64,000 nt of DNA from JAGNGI01 sp035448825. Its GTDB lineage: Bacteria > Fidelibacterota > UBA2242. The translations under genes were made by a program, and so were the position numbers. This document shows positions 17,076 through 25,760 of this stretch, one piece after another. The stretch covers positions 94,362 through 158,361 of the forward strand of contig DAOTJS010000003.1 in NCBI GenBank assembly GCA_035448825.1, in the 5' to 3' direction. Below the pieces are notes generated by a model, which was not told where the DNA came from, made no database searches, and worked only from the letters and a program-made list of their open reading frames with translations. How positions within the stretch are numbered: the first letter of the stretch is position 1; every line of letters begins with the position of its first letter.

Positions 17076-17318
17076 CTCGTCTTCCTCCTTATTTAAGTTT
17101 GAATGTTAATAAACAGCAGTTGGTCAATGATGGCCGTTTCCAGCGACAGATAAAAATCGTATCGAGATTATTTTTAATTTTTTACCAATATTCATCAATC
17201 ACCAACAATCGTTAGAAAATACGTAGGTTTTTTATCGATTCCAAATAAATATTTGCAGAAAATTAGCGGTTTTAAAATAGGCGTTGGAATGCTATAACTT
17301 ATTAGTAATAAAACATGT

Positions 17319-17360
17319 ATCATATTTGAATTAATGGCTTATTATGTGATTAGTATCACA
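17319..17360 (-). promoter_or_regulatory. candidate class II CRP/FNR-type promoter of the giant gene
   Basis: 17345-17360 reads TGTGATTAGTATCACA, a perfect TGTGA-N6-TCACA site of the CRP/FNR family. On the minus strand a -10-like TATGAT lies at 17324-17319, so the site centre would be at about -40.5, the place used by class II activators. The predicted transcript would have a 5' leader of about 236 nt before the ATG at 17075. The regulator gene is not in the window. 17076-17318 otherwise shows only A/T-rich sequence and the ribosome site. Confidence 0.5.
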
Positions 17361-17483
17361 TTAAGCGCCAATAAATTGCGCACGCCGTTACGTCATTTAG
17401 ATTTTGATTCTTTTTAATGATAAAGCTCCAGCCCATTGCTTCAGTTTCTGCATCAGTGGCCAATGGCTATGACTGACTATCCA

Positions 17484-17523
17484 AACCAATTTCCGCCCCG
17501 CCCCAAGCGGGGCTAAATTGGTT
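17484..17523. repeat. dispersed 40-bp inverted-repeat element, copy 1
   Basis: AACCAATTT (17484-17492) and AAATTGGTT (17515-17523) form a 9-bp stem around a GC-rich core with CCGCCCCG and AAGCGGGG. A second copy with the same length and almost the same sequence, including the trailing CGGCGTAT, is at 30034-30073, and a diverged third at 30166-30204. It lies just past the 3' end of the cytochrome gene's region, in the 473-bp gap 17076-17548. Confidence 0.75.
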
Positions 17524-17548
17524 TCGGCGTATTTAAAGAAAACCCAGC

Positions 17549-17944
17549 TCAATTATCCTTAGCACCCAGATTGATCCAATCCTCGATCAATTTGATTTCC
17601 ACTGAGCTTAAATAAAAAGGACCGCCGAAAGGCATGCGTTCACCTCTGGAAGGTGTCGGTTGAGATATTTTTTCATATAAAAAACTATGGTCGGCGTCGC
17701 CCGGTATCACTACCTTGCCATTATCACTGCCGGACATTAAACCTGCGTAGGTCGTCAGATCAAGGTGCGGCGAAGTATCGCCGGCATGGCATCCTATACA
17801 GTTATATTTAGCGCTTCTGAAAATGGGATCAATGTCTAAAATGTAGCTGGGTTGCGTGGCTTCGTCACCTTCACAACCGATTAGTCCGAGGCTTAATAAG
17901 ACGACGCACATTATTCCAAGTAAGATTATCGTTATTTTTCGCAT
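17549..17944 (-). CDS. lipoprotein monohaem cytochrome c-like protein
   Basis: 131 aa. The signal sequence ends in a lipobox (LIGC), so the mature protein would be anchored by Cys24. One haem-binding motif CIGCH follows, with a likely Met axial ligand in GERMPFGGPFYLSSVE. The spacing (IDPIF...YNCIGCHAGD...LDLTTYAGLMSG...V.PGD...S.LYEKI...RMP.GG...L...EI.LI..WI..GA) matches the small planctomycete-type cytochrome c domains that occur in many exported proteins. An electron-transfer role in the periplasm is inferred. GAGGTG 5 bp before the ATG supports the start; 11 bp separate it from the PorV-like gene, so the two are co-transcribed. Confidence 0.85.
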   Translation of the reverse strand: MRKITIILLGIMCVVLLSLGLIGCEGDEATQPSYILDIDPIFRSAKYNCIGCHAGDTSPHLDLTTYAGLMSGSDNGKVVIPGDADHSFLYEKISQPTPSRGERMPFGGPFYLSSVEIKLIEDWINLGAKDN

Positions 17945-17955
17945 AATGCACCTCT

Positions 17956-18879
17956 TTATAGGTTCTGGGCAATGCTAAAGGCAAAAACATTGCCGGCATG
18001 TCCGAGACTGTACCAGGTCAGGTCAATTTGTAAACGATTAATTACCAAGCCGCCGCCCAGCGAAGAAGAGTTGAAAAAGTTGGTAATGGTCTGCTGAGTG
18101 TTGATTTCAAAACGCCGACTGGATGTTCCCCAGCGCAGGAAATAATTTTGTCCGAGAATGAATTCGCCGCCGATCTTTATGATATTTTCTCCGGATGAAT
18201 AATGCATAAAGTCAGCCGCAATCACCATTGGCAAATGTTCGAGTTTCTTGGAAATGCCAGCCATTAGCGCCGGTTGAATTTTCTCATCATCGTTGATATA
18301 TCCAGAAAGCATTTTCCCGAAATTCGTATAAGCCAGACCAACTGAGAACGTCGAAACCGAATCATAATACAATAAACCCGCCGAACCCAGCCAAGCCTTC
18401 GAATTATAATTAGCTAAGTCGGAATTCACGAAGGTTGCCGTTAAGCCGGCGCTGAATTTGCGAGTAACAGGAACCCCATAAGCCAGTCGCAGATTCAAAT
18501 CGCCGACGTGGAATTCGCCGAGCTCATTACCATCATTATCACTCTCGGTAAAATTCCCATAGTCCAGATAGCCGCCCAATGCCGCCAATTTACCACGCCC
18601 TGGCGCCTGCCAGACAAACAGGGCGTTGGTTGATTGAATGTCCAGTACGTAACGAGTATAATTTACCTGCCATTTGTTCGGCACGAGTGCCAGAATTGCC
18701 GGATTATACGCCACGCCGGACGAATTGCGCGTCTGAGCAACCATCGCCGAACCCATACCCCAGCCGCGAGCATCAATCGGTTGGTAAAGTCCCTGATAAA
18801 GGGCTTGCGCCGACACTCCGCTCGCTAACGCCATTCCGACTAATATCAATCTAAATTTGCTGTTCATCGCTACTTTCAT
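17956..18879 (-). CDS. PorV/PorQ-like outer-membrane beta-barrel protein
   Basis: About 308 aa with a signal peptide (ends ASGVSAQ). The mature start GLYQPIDARGWGMGSAMVAQTRNSSGVAYNPA is the hallmark of the PorV/PorQ (UPF0164) family, outer-membrane proteins of 14 strands that assist type IX secretion or act as related channels. Alternating hydrophobic strands continue to the C terminus. Possible starts are ATG 18894, 18879 and 18867; 18879 has GAAGAA upstream and gives a normal signal peptide, but 18867 is equally possible. It overlaps the end of the peptidase gene, so translation is probably coupled. Confidence 0.75.
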   Translation of the reverse strand: MKVAMNSKFRLILVGMALASGVSAQALYQGLYQPIDARGWGMGSAMVAQTRNSSGVAYNPAILALVPNKWQVNYTRYVLDIQSTNALFVWQAPGRGKLAALGGYLDYGNFTESDNDGNELGEFHVGDLNLRLAYGVPVTRKFSAGLTATFVNSDLANYNSKAWLGSAGLLYYDSVSTFSVGLAYTNFGKMLSGYINDDEKIQPALMAGISKKLEHLPMVIAADFMHYSSGENIIKIGGEFILGQNYFLRWGTSSRRFEINTQQTITNFFNSSSLGGGLVINRLQIDLTWYSLGHAGNVFAFSIAQNL

Positions 18880-19738
18880 TGATTTCTTCAACATTCCACT
18901 GCTCGAGAGTCACTTTGTTCCGTCGCCGAATACTCCAATAAGCCAAAAATGCTATCAACGGTATAATTAACCACAAAATATTCTGAATGTCCAGAAGAAA
19001 AATCCAATTGTACTTTTTTTCGATATAGGTTTGCCACCGGTTTATCAAATCGTCATACTCGCAATTAGTTACTTTTAGGACAGCTCGTTCGAAATTTTCA
19101 CCGTCCCGCATCCTTTCCAAAATCGCAACAGCGGTTCCGTCGCCGTAAACATTTTCGATAAATTCAATTATCGAAGCGCTTTCGGCATAAGCCAAATCAG
19201 CCTGCGGTTGATTGAATTGTAAAATTCGTTCTAATTTTGCCAGTGGAATCAGCTGATCTCGGACTAATGCCTTCGAAATGACAACTCGCTCACGTAAATC
19301 GAATTCGCCGGCATAATAAAGCGCCAGACCTTCGTTGAACCAGACCGGCGTCAGATTCGACGGCACAAATTGGCCCTGCAATAGATGAATAAGTTCGTGA
19401 ACGACAGTCTTGCGATATTCCCGCATAGTACTGCGACTTATGTCAGGCGATCGGACTACCATTAAATCCTGTGGGAAAAGAGTGACTGCCCCAACCCATT
19501 GCGGCAAATCGCTGCCGACAACTTCCTCGAAATCGGCTGAGCGCGCTACGATCTGGATGCGAATGGTATCGGCTGTCGTTTGCCAGATGGCGGGCACATT
19601 CGGTAGAGTATTCAAAATCGAGGTACGCGTAAATTCCGCTAGCTTTTCATAACCGTCCGGATGAATAATTTTTATCTGAGGCGCAGCCACCAGGATTTGG
19701 CAAGTCATTATTAATCCGATAAAAATGCGGCGTGACAT
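18851..19738 (-). CDS. membrane-anchored zinc peptidase, peptidase MA-like
   Basis: About 295 aa. Signal peptide (RRIFIGLIMTCQILVAAP), then a gluzincin-type domain with HELIH and the downstream glutamate in WFNEGLALYYAGE, the expected zinc site. Near residues 245-270 a hydrophobic helix (ILWLIIPLIAFLAYW) anchors it, with a charged tail in the cytoplasm. The start ATG (19738-19736) shares its A with the priA stop in a TGATG overlap; a GTG one codon earlier is the alternative. Substrate is unknown. Confidence 0.75.
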   Translation of the reverse strand: MSRRIFIGLIMTCQILVAAPQIKIIHPDGYEKLAEFTRTSILNTLPNVPAIWQTTADTIRIQIVARSADFEEVVGSDLPQWVGAVTLFPQDLMVVRSPDISRSTMREYRKTVVHELIHLLQGQFVPSNLTPVWFNEGLALYYAGEFDLRERVVISKALVRDQLIPLAKLERILQFNQPQADLAYAESASIIEFIENVYGDGTAVAILERMRDGENFERAVLKVTNCEYDDLINRWQTYIEKKYNWIFLLDIQNILWLIIPLIAFLAYWSIRRRNKVTLEQWNVEEINESSDEQQI

Positions 19739-22179
19739 CACAGTAGATCGAGTGGATCAATATCAATTGTGATCCGAGCTTGCCGACTTAGTTCTCGATA
19801 CTCCCGGGAATTCAAAAAATTGCTCAATAGCTGGTGGAGGATTCTTCCGTTAGGGTCTTTTTCACGACGGGATTTCAAGATTATTTGATAGCGGTAGCGA
19901 TTTAACAAGCGGGCTAAAGGCGCCACCGCTGGTCCCAGCAATTCAATTTTACCACGGCGAGCATTCAGGAAGTCAGCAACAGCTCCCGCGGTCGTGGCGG
20001 CGCGTTGATTATTCAAATCGGAAACCTGGATGAGAGCCATTCGGCTAAAAGGCGGGTAATTGAGCGGATTGCGCTCATTAAGTTCAAAATTGGAAAAGCC
20101 AGCTAAATTCTGCTGAAGTGCGCACCGAATCGTAAAATCCTGCGGATTGTAGGTCTGGATGATTATTTCGCCCTGAATGTCGCCCCGACCGGCCCGCCCC
20201 GAAACCTGATAAAGCAATTGAAAAACTCGCTCGCGCGCCCGGAAGTCTGGCAGGTAAAGCCCAAGATCGGCATTGATTACCCCTACCAGCGTCACATTAG
20301 GGAAATCCAGCCCTTTGGCAATCATCTGAGTCCCGATCAAAAGCTGAATTTGACCTTCCTCAAATTGCTTTAAAACCCGGGGCGCTCGCTCTCTAATTCG
20401 ACTGGCATCTAAATCCAACCGTTCATAACGGCAGTCCGGAAAAGCCGTTTTTAGATAATATTCGACTTTCTGAGTGCCTACGCCGGGATAGAGAAAGTTA
20501 CTACCTTTACAGCGCGGACAAACTGCTGGCGGCGTTTCATGCAAATTACAATAATGGCAAATTAACGTCGCGGATTTTTTATGATAGGTCATAGCTATAT
20601 CACAATTACGACATTCCGGAACCCAGCCGCAATCCGGACACAACAAGACCGGTGAATAACCCCGCCGATTCTGGAGCAGAAGCACTTGCTGACCGTTCGC
20701 CAGTCGGTCATTAATCTTGGCTGTCAGCAAACGTGAAAATGGATTCTGGACATCACCGGTTTCCTGAATTTCCGCTTTCATATCAACCACTTGGATTACA
20801 GCAGTCGGAGCCTTGGAATAGCGGCGGGGCAAAGTCAGTTTGTTCAATTTACCGGTAATGGCATTGTATTGACTTTCGAGGCTGGGAGTAGCCGAACCCA
20901 GCACGATAGTCGCCTGGCTTTCTACCCCGCGCAACAAAGCCGCATCGCGAGCATGATAGCGCGGTTCGGGACTTTTTTGCTTAAATGAATTATCTTGCTC
21001 TTCATCAACGATAATCAGCCCAAGATTGGGCAGAGGCATAAAAATGGCACTGCGCGCGCCAATAACTATTGGAAATTCGCCGCGCAAAACCGCACCCCAG
21101 ATCGCACTGCGCTGAGCTTGAGTCAGTCGGCTGTGCCAGATTGCAATCTGATCCTGGAATTCCCCGCGAAAACGGGCGGCAAGGTGCGTTGTCAAAGTTA
21201 TTTCCGGTACCAAAACCAAAGCCGTGCGCCCTTGAGCTAAGGTTTCCCGAATTGCCTCCAGGTAGATTTCGGTCTTACCGCTACCGGTTACGCCTTCCAG
21301 TAAAAAGGCGTTATATTTAACACTTTTGATCGAATCGGAGATTTTCTGAAAAACTTGGTACTGATCTTCGGTGAGAGTAATCGTCTTACGCCGCTCACCG
21401 AATTCATTCCACAAATCCGACAGAGTTCGGTCGGTGGTATCAATCGCAATTAGTTCTTTGCGGGCTAAGGCATTCAAAGCCGCTGGTGAAAAATGCCGCA
21501 AATCCCCGCTTTTCAGTGGTTCCCCGGCGGTCTGCAAAGCGTTCAGGATTTCCGCTTGCCGCGGGGCTTTACGTGCAATCGCGCTCCAGGTTTCTTCGTC
21601 AGTGTTCAATAATCTTACACTTTTTTCGATATGTCCCTGGTATTTTAAGGGCTTAAATTCCGCCAGTTCGGAGATAAAACCTTCTTTTTTTAACGCCATC
21701 AATCCTTTTTGCAGATAAGTTGTCTCGAATTTGCGTTTGAGCTGGCTGTATTTTACCTCACGCCGTTCAGCGATATAAGTAAAAAGATCGGCATATTTAG
21801 TCGGCTCGGTACCTTCAAAGCTACTTGCTCTTAATGTGCGGGTTTTAATAAAGCGATATTCCGGGGGAATAGCCGTCGCTAGAACCCGACCGAAAGGGGT
21901 GAGGTAATAGTCGGCTATTTTCTTCAAAAAGGTCAGCAATTCCGGGGGAAAAATCGGCTGTTGGTCAATGATTTCCTGAATTTCGCGAATCTTCAAATTG
22001 GCGGGCACTACCGGGTTCAGATTAATTATAAAACCGATCGCCGAGCTGGATTTAAGTGGTGCTACCACCCGCTGACCGGGAGCGAGGGTTCCGTCATATT
22101 CGCTTGGCACTGCATAAGTGAAACTCTTCTCGAGAGTGGCTGGAAAAATGACATCAACATATTGAACTTTGGCAGACAT
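19738..22179 (-). CDS. priA: primosomal protein N' (replication restart helicase)
   Basis: 813 aa. PriA recognises stalled forks and reloads the replicative helicase. Visible parts: N-terminal DNA-binding region, Walker A LLEGVTGSGKTEIY, DEEQ box in IIVDEEQDNSFKQ, GSATPSLES, the eight-cysteine zinc region (CPDCGWVPECRNC ... CHYC ... CPRC) and motif VI QVSGRAGRG. The full domain set and length argue for an intact gene. It is downstream of the ribosomal genes (95-bp gap) and overlaps the peptidase gene. Confidence 0.97.
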   Translation of the reverse strand: MSAKVQYVDVIFPATLEKSFTYAVPSEYDGTLAPGQRVVAPLKSSSAIGFIINLNPVVPANLKIREIQEIIDQQPIFPPELLTFLKKIADYYLTPFGRVLATAIPPEYRFIKTRTLRASSFEGTEPTKYADLFTYIAERREVKYSQLKRKFETTYLQKGLMALKKEGFISELAEFKPLKYQGHIEKSVRLLNTDEETWSAIARKAPRQAEILNALQTAGEPLKSGDLRHFSPAALNALARKELIAIDTTDRTLSDLWNEFGERRKTITLTEDQYQVFQKISDSIKSVKYNAFLLEGVTGSGKTEIYLEAIRETLAQGRTALVLVPEITLTTHLAARFRGEFQDQIAIWHSRLTQAQRSAIWGAVLRGEFPIVIGARSAIFMPLPNLGLIIVDEEQDNSFKQKSPEPRYHARDAALLRGVESQATIVLGSATPSLESQYNAITGKLNKLTLPRRYSKAPTAVIQVVDMKAEIQETGDVQNPFSRLLTAKINDRLANGQQVLLLQNRRGYSPVLLCPDCGWVPECRNCDIAMTYHKKSATLICHYCNLHETPPAVCPRCKGSNFLYPGVGTQKVEYYLKTAFPDCRYERLDLDASRIRERAPRVLKQFEEGQIQLLIGTQMIAKGLDFPNVTLVGVINADLGLYLPDFRARERVFQLLYQVSGRAGRGDIQGEIIIQTYNPQDFTIRCALQQNLAGFSNFELNERNPLNYPPFSRMALIQVSDLNNQRAATTAGAVADFLNARRGKIELLGPAVAPLARLLNRYRYQIILKSRREKDPNGRILHQLLSNFLNSREYRELSRQARITIDIDPLDLL

Positions 22180-22228
22180 AATTTTTAGGCTAAAGGTTAT
22201 CCAAAAGAAATATAAAAGACAAGACTAA

Positions 22229-22255
22229 ACCGAAGCGGTTCGGTCTTTGAAGTAA
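22229..22255 (-). terminator. weak hairpin between rplI and priA
   Basis: On the minus strand ACCGAA and TTCGGT pair around CCGC, extended imperfectly by AAGA/TCTT. A short T-rich stretch follows. It could partly terminate or attenuate transcription from rplI into priA. The stem is short and imperfect. Confidence 0.35.
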
Positions 22256-22274
22256 AAAATATTTGAAAAATATA

Positions 22275-22718
22275 TCAGGCTTTGATCACCCAGAGCTTGA
22301 CCTTAGCGGTCACATCCTGGAAGATTTTGATAGGAATATCGAAAATGCCAAGAGCTTTGATCGGCTCTTCGAGTTGAATATCTCTCTTGTCAATTTCATA
22401 GCCCTTTTCCTGCAATTGCTCGGCAATCATCTGGGAAGTGACGGCGCCGAAGACTCGATCTTCTTCGCCGACCTGAACCGGAATCGTAAGCGACAGGGAG
22501 TTGAGTTTCTCCGCCAGCTCGCGGGCTTTCTGGAGAGCTTTATTTTGGCGTAATTCTTTGAGGCGGAGTTGTTCCTGCATTTGTTTCAAACCGGCGCTAT
22601 TAGCAACCAGTGCAATGCCTTGCGGAATGAGGTAATTGCGGGCGTAGCCGTTTTTAACTTCAACGGTATCCCCGATCTTGCCCAGATTTTCATGATCTTT
22701 GATTAAAATAACGCGCAC
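22275..22718 (-). CDS. rplI: 50S ribosomal protein L9
   Basis: 147 aa, standard length. N-terminal MRVILIKDHENLGKIGDTVEVKNGYARNYLIP (described in parts) is the L9 signature, followed by the long connecting helix and the C-terminal domain. The start codon is GTG, with AGGAGG 6 bp upstream. Third gene of rpsF-rpsR-rplI. Confidence 0.97.
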   Translation of the reverse strand: MRVILIKDHENLGKIGDTVEVKNGYARNYLIPQGIALVANSAGLKQMQEQLRLKELRQNKALQKARELAEKLNSLSLTIPVQVGEEDRVFGAVTSQMIAEQLQEKGYEIDKRDIQLEEPIKALGIFDIPIKIFQDVTAKVKLWVIKA

Positions 22719-22740
22719 GAATGCCTCCTATTACTCGAAA

Positions 22741-22977
22741 TTATTTATAATTTTGGGTTACATCGTAGGTATAGGGCAGTAAAGCGATATTGCGCGCTCG
22801 TTTAATCGCTTTCGTCAATTCACGCTGATGCCGGGCACAGGTGCCAGTGATACGACTGGGAATAATTTTCCCCTGCTCGGTTACGAACCTTCTCAATACC
22901 TTGTAATTTTTATAGTCAATCTTCTCTTCGGGATTTTCGCAAAATTTGCAGATTTTGCGTTTGCTCAATAATACCAT
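22741..22977 (-). CDS. rpsR: 30S ribosomal protein S18
   Basis: 78 aa. Contains CKFC and a later CARHQ, so it is the zinc-binding (C+) form of S18. The core YKNYKVLRRFVTEQGKIIPSR is diagnostic. No ssb gene lies between rpsF and rpsR, unlike in many bacteria; the 34-bp gap holds only the ribosome site. Confidence 0.97.
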   Translation of the reverse strand: MVLLSKRKICKFCENPEEKIDYKNYKVLRRFVTEQGKIIPSRITGTCARHQRELTKAIKRARNIALLPYTYDVTQNYK

Positions 22978-23011
22978 ATGTTTTTTCCTTTCTTTTTAAA
23001 ACATCCAGCCG

Positions 23012-23362
23012 TCACTCATTAATAGTTTCGCTCACCGGCTGGTCAGTCGGTTGAGTGGTTTTAGGACTTGGTTTTTCGTCCAGTCCAACTGTCATAAAAG
23101 CCAGAATGCCCTGATTCAAACGGAACCAGCTTTCCAGCTCCTTGACTAGCTCAACGTTTTCGGTTTCAAATTGAACCAGCACATACGAACCGTAACGATG
23201 TTTCTGGATGGGATAAGCCAGACGACGCTTGCCCCAATCTTCCAGATTTAAAATATTACCACTTAAACGCTCGATTTCGGCTTTGACAGTCTGGATCAAT
23301 TGCGTGAATTTTTCCTGTTCGATATTGGGATTTACGATAAATAAATTTTCATAGTACCTCAA
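23012..23362 (-). CDS. rpsF: 30S ribosomal protein S6
   Basis: 116 aa. MRYYENLFIVNP, LEDWGKRRLAYPIQKHRYGSY and the long strand VLVQFETENVELVKELE are S6 features; S6 pairs with S18 on the 30S platform. The C-terminal tail is polar and longer than the core. It begins 11 bp after pth. Confidence 0.97.
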   Translation of the reverse strand: MRYYENLFIVNPNIEQEKFTQLIQTVKAEIERLSGNILNLEDWGKRRLAYPIQKHRYGSYVLVQFETENVELVKELESWFRLNQGILAFMTVGLDEKPSPKTTQPTDQPVSETINE

Positions 23363-23373
23363 GTCCGAACTCC

Positions 23374-24015
23374 TTATGTTAATATGATTGGTTTGTTAAT
23401 TGCATTGGTTTGAATTACCTCTTGCGGGCGAGCAGCGCGCAAATCGCGGCGGTTGAAATGTTCCATTGCTGGTCGGATGCCACTTTCCAGAACGATCAAG
23501 ATGCACTCGTAGCTCTCTGCCAGAACAGCTTCAACCAGTTCTTTCTCCGCAGGACGGAAATCAGTCAGGACAAAATCCTCTGACGGGACGCCTTCATCTT
23601 GCGGACCGATTCCCAGTCGCAGGCGGGCAAATTGGTTGGTGGCGAGGGTCTCGATAATAGAACGCATCCCGCGGTGGCCACCGGCTGAGCCTTTCTCGCG
23701 CAATCGGATTTTACCAAGCGGTAAATCAATGTCGTCATAAACTATCAGAATTTCATCAGTCTGCAGATTGAATTGGTTCAGAATCTGCCGAACAGCCAGC
23801 CCGCTGTTATTCATAAAAGTAGTGTTTTTGCAAAGATAGACTGTCCGGTCAGGGATTGAAGTCGTAGCGAATGAAAAAGCACTTTTGTCTCGACCTGGTT
23901 TAAATGTCAAGTTAAATCGCTCGGCAATATAATCAAGACCCATGTGGCCAAAATTATGACGGTTGTGCTGATATTTTTTCCCGGGATTTCCCAAACCGAT
24001 GACTGCCCTGATCAT
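23374..24015 (-). CDS. pth: peptidyl-tRNA hydrolase
   Basis: 213 aa from ATG 24015, the normal Pth start (MIRAVIGLGNPG). Releases peptides from drop-off peptidyl-tRNA. Asn and His of the active site are in NRHNFGHMGLD, the catalytic Asp in VYDDIDLPLGKIRLR, and GSAGGHRGMRSI is the conserved substrate loop. A longer reading frame to 24117 is an artefact running back into rplY. The C-terminal ~35 residues exceed the E. coli length. The neighbours prs-rplY-pth are the common bacterial arrangement. Confidence 0.96.
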   Translation of the reverse strand: MIRAVIGLGNPGKKYQHNRHNFGHMGLDYIAERFNLTFKPGRDKSAFSFATTSIPDRTVYLCKNTTFMNNSGLAVRQILNQFNLQTDEILIVYDDIDLPLGKIRLREKGSAGGHRGMRSIIETLATNQFARLRLGIGPQDEGVPSEDFVLTDFRPAEKELVEAVLAESYECILIVLESGIRPAMEHFNRRDLRAARPQEVIQTNAINKPIILT

Positions 24016-24040
24016 TTTAAGCTGTTTATTGAATTGGTCA

Positions 24041-24700
24041 TTATTTCTCAGCTTTACCTTTGGTTTCTTTGACTTCCTTAGTTTCAGCTGTTTCCTCGGC
24101 TTCAGCTTCTTCGGCACCTTCCTCTTTAACGGCTTCCTCTTCGACTTTCGTACCGGTCGGCAGAACTACTGAGACGATCGAAGTTGTCGCCGGAGTCAGG
24201 ATTTCAACACCCTCAATTTTAATACTACTGACGTTGATCGAATCTCCAAGGTTCAAATTGGTTACTTCAACCGTAATTTTATCGGGGATTTGAGAAGCTT
24301 TACATTTAACCTCCAATTCCCATAGATGTTGCTCCAAAATTCCACCGAAAGTTTTTACACCGACGGCAATACCGGCGACGTTAATCGGGATGCTGACGGT
24401 CACCATCTCCTCCAGGCTGACGCCCATAAAATCGGCATGAATGATCTCTTCACTGATTGGATCAAATTGAACATCGCGTACAATACATTTGTGGCTTTTT
24501 TTATTGATGTCAAGGTCATAAATACGAGCGCTGGAACGGAGAGCCGCCTTTAGTTCTTTCAAATTCAGAGAAAGGGAAACTGGTTTTTCAGTGTGATGGT
24601 AATAAACTGCCGGAACCAGACCTGCCCGACGCAAGCGTTTGGTAGCGCCTTTCTGTAAATCGGTGCGCAACTCTGCATTCAATTTGTAATAGTCAACCAT
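24041..24700 (-). CDS. rplY: 50S ribosomal protein L25 (long, Ctc/TL5 form)
   Basis: 219 aa. N-terminal 5S rRNA-binding domain (RTDLQKGATKRLRRAGLVPAVYY ... VRDVQFDPISEEIIHADFM, in parts) followed by the TL5-type C-terminal beta domain and an acidic Glu/Ala-rich tail (EEEAVKEEGAEEAEAEE). The tail is low-complexity and probably disordered. It lies between prs (16 bp) and pth (25 bp). Confidence 0.95.
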   Translation of the reverse strand: MVDYYKLNAELRTDLQKGATKRLRRAGLVPAVYYHHTEKPVSLSLNLKELKAALRSSARIYDLDINKKSHKCIVRDVQFDPISEEIIHADFMGVSLEEMVTVSIPINVAGIAVGVKTFGGILEQHLWELEVKCKASQIPDKITVEVTNLNLGDSINVSSIKIEGVEILTPATTSIVSVVLPTGTKVEEEAVKEEGAEEAEAEETAETKEVKETKGKAEK

Positions 24701-24716
24701 CTAAAAACTCCTATAT

Positions 24717-25664
24717 TTATAATTCAAAAAGGGAACTAATTGATTCTTCGTTATGAATTCTCTTGATTGCTTCGGCCAGCATCGGCGCGGCAGACAGAAT
24801 TTGCAATTTCGCAAAATGTTTTTCTTCCGGAATCGCTACCGAATCGGTGACAATGACGCGATCAATAGGTGAGTCACTCAAGCGTTTGACGCAATCGCCG
24901 GAAAAAAGACCATGCGTAGCAACGATGGTGATTGTTTCCGTTTTATGCTCTTTAAGTAACGCGGCGGCTTCGGTGACACTGCCTCCGGTATCAATCATAT
25001 CGTCAATTATTAACGCATGCTTCATATCGCTTTTACCGATTACATTCATAACTTCCGACATATTCGGTTTTGGGCGGCGCTTATCAATGATAGTTAGAGG
25101 CAAACCGAGGATTTTGGCATAAGAACGGGCGACTTTAATCCCGCCTACATCAGGAGTGACGATCGAAAAATCACGTTTGCCGACCAGCTTCCGTAAGGGC
25201 TCGAGGAAAATTGGCTTGGCATACAGATGATCGAAGGGAATATTGACAAAACCTTGAATCTGGGTCGAATGTAAATCCATAGCCATAATCCGGTTAGCTC
25301 CGGCGGCGACGATCGTATCCAAAATCAAACGCGCCGAAATCGGTACCCGCGGCTGGTCCTTGCGATCCTGCCGGGCATAACCATAATAGGGTAAAACAAC
25401 CGTTATTCGTCCGGCAGAAGCGCGGCGGGCGGCGTCAATAATCAGTAGAAGTTCCAAAATATTTTCAGCTGGTGGGTTAGTAGATTGAATGATGAAAACA
25501 TCTTTCCCACGGACATTGTCTTCTAACTTGACGGTGATTTCACCGTCGCTGAAATTGCCAATTTTAATTGCGCCAGGGTTTAACCCGAGAATTTCATTGA
25601 TTCGGCGACCCAATTGGGGATTGGACCTTCCCCAAAAAATAATTGCATCATTTTTCATTTTCAT
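24717..25664 (-). CDS. prs: ribose-phosphate pyrophosphokinase
   Basis: 315 aa, full length. Makes PRPP from ribose-5-phosphate and ATP for nucleotide, His and Trp synthesis. The PRPP-binding signature is in HALIIDDMIDTGGSVTEAAALL, the flexible loop in RKDQPRVPISARLI and the ATP site in GNFSDGEITVKLEDNVRG. AAGAG precedes the ATG. It lies 16 bp downstream of tRNA-Gln on the same strand, so a shared transcript with processing is likely. Confidence 0.97.
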   Translation of the reverse strand: MKMKNDAIIFWGRSNPQLGRRINEILGLNPGAIKIGNFSDGEITVKLEDNVRGKDVFIIQSTNPPAENILELLLIIDAARRASAGRITVVLPYYGYARQDRKDQPRVPISARLILDTIVAAGANRIMAMDLHSTQIQGFVNIPFDHLYAKPIFLEPLRKLVGKRDFSIVTPDVGGIKVARSYAKILGLPLTIIDKRRPKPNMSEVMNVIGKSDMKHALIIDDMIDTGGSVTEAAALLKEHKTETITIVATHGLFSGDCVKRLSDSPIDRVIVTDSVAIPEEKHFAKLQILSAAPMLAEAIKRIHNEESISSLFEL

Positions 25665-25680
25665 GCTCTTAAAAAACTTG

Positions 25681-25751
25681 CTCGGGGACCAGGATTCGAA
25701 CCTAGATTAACGACTCCAAAGGCCGTGGTCCTGCCATTGGACGATCCCCGA
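25681..25751 (-). tRNA. tRNA-Gln (anticodon TTG)
   Basis: 71 nt. The seven-pair acceptor stem TCGGGGA/TCCCCGA is perfect with discriminator G; the first pair U-A is typical of tRNA-Gln. The anticodon arm has a 7-nt loop CTTTGGA with TTG as anticodon, and the T arm contains GGTTCGAATCC. CCA is not encoded (GCAAG follows). Confidence 0.96.
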
Positions 25752-25760
25752 ATGGTTTAG

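Noticed and set aside
24016..24117. N-terminal extension of pth
   Set aside because: It is a Lys/Arg-rich reading of the rplY tail in another frame; Pth proteins start at MIRAVIGLGNPG (24015).
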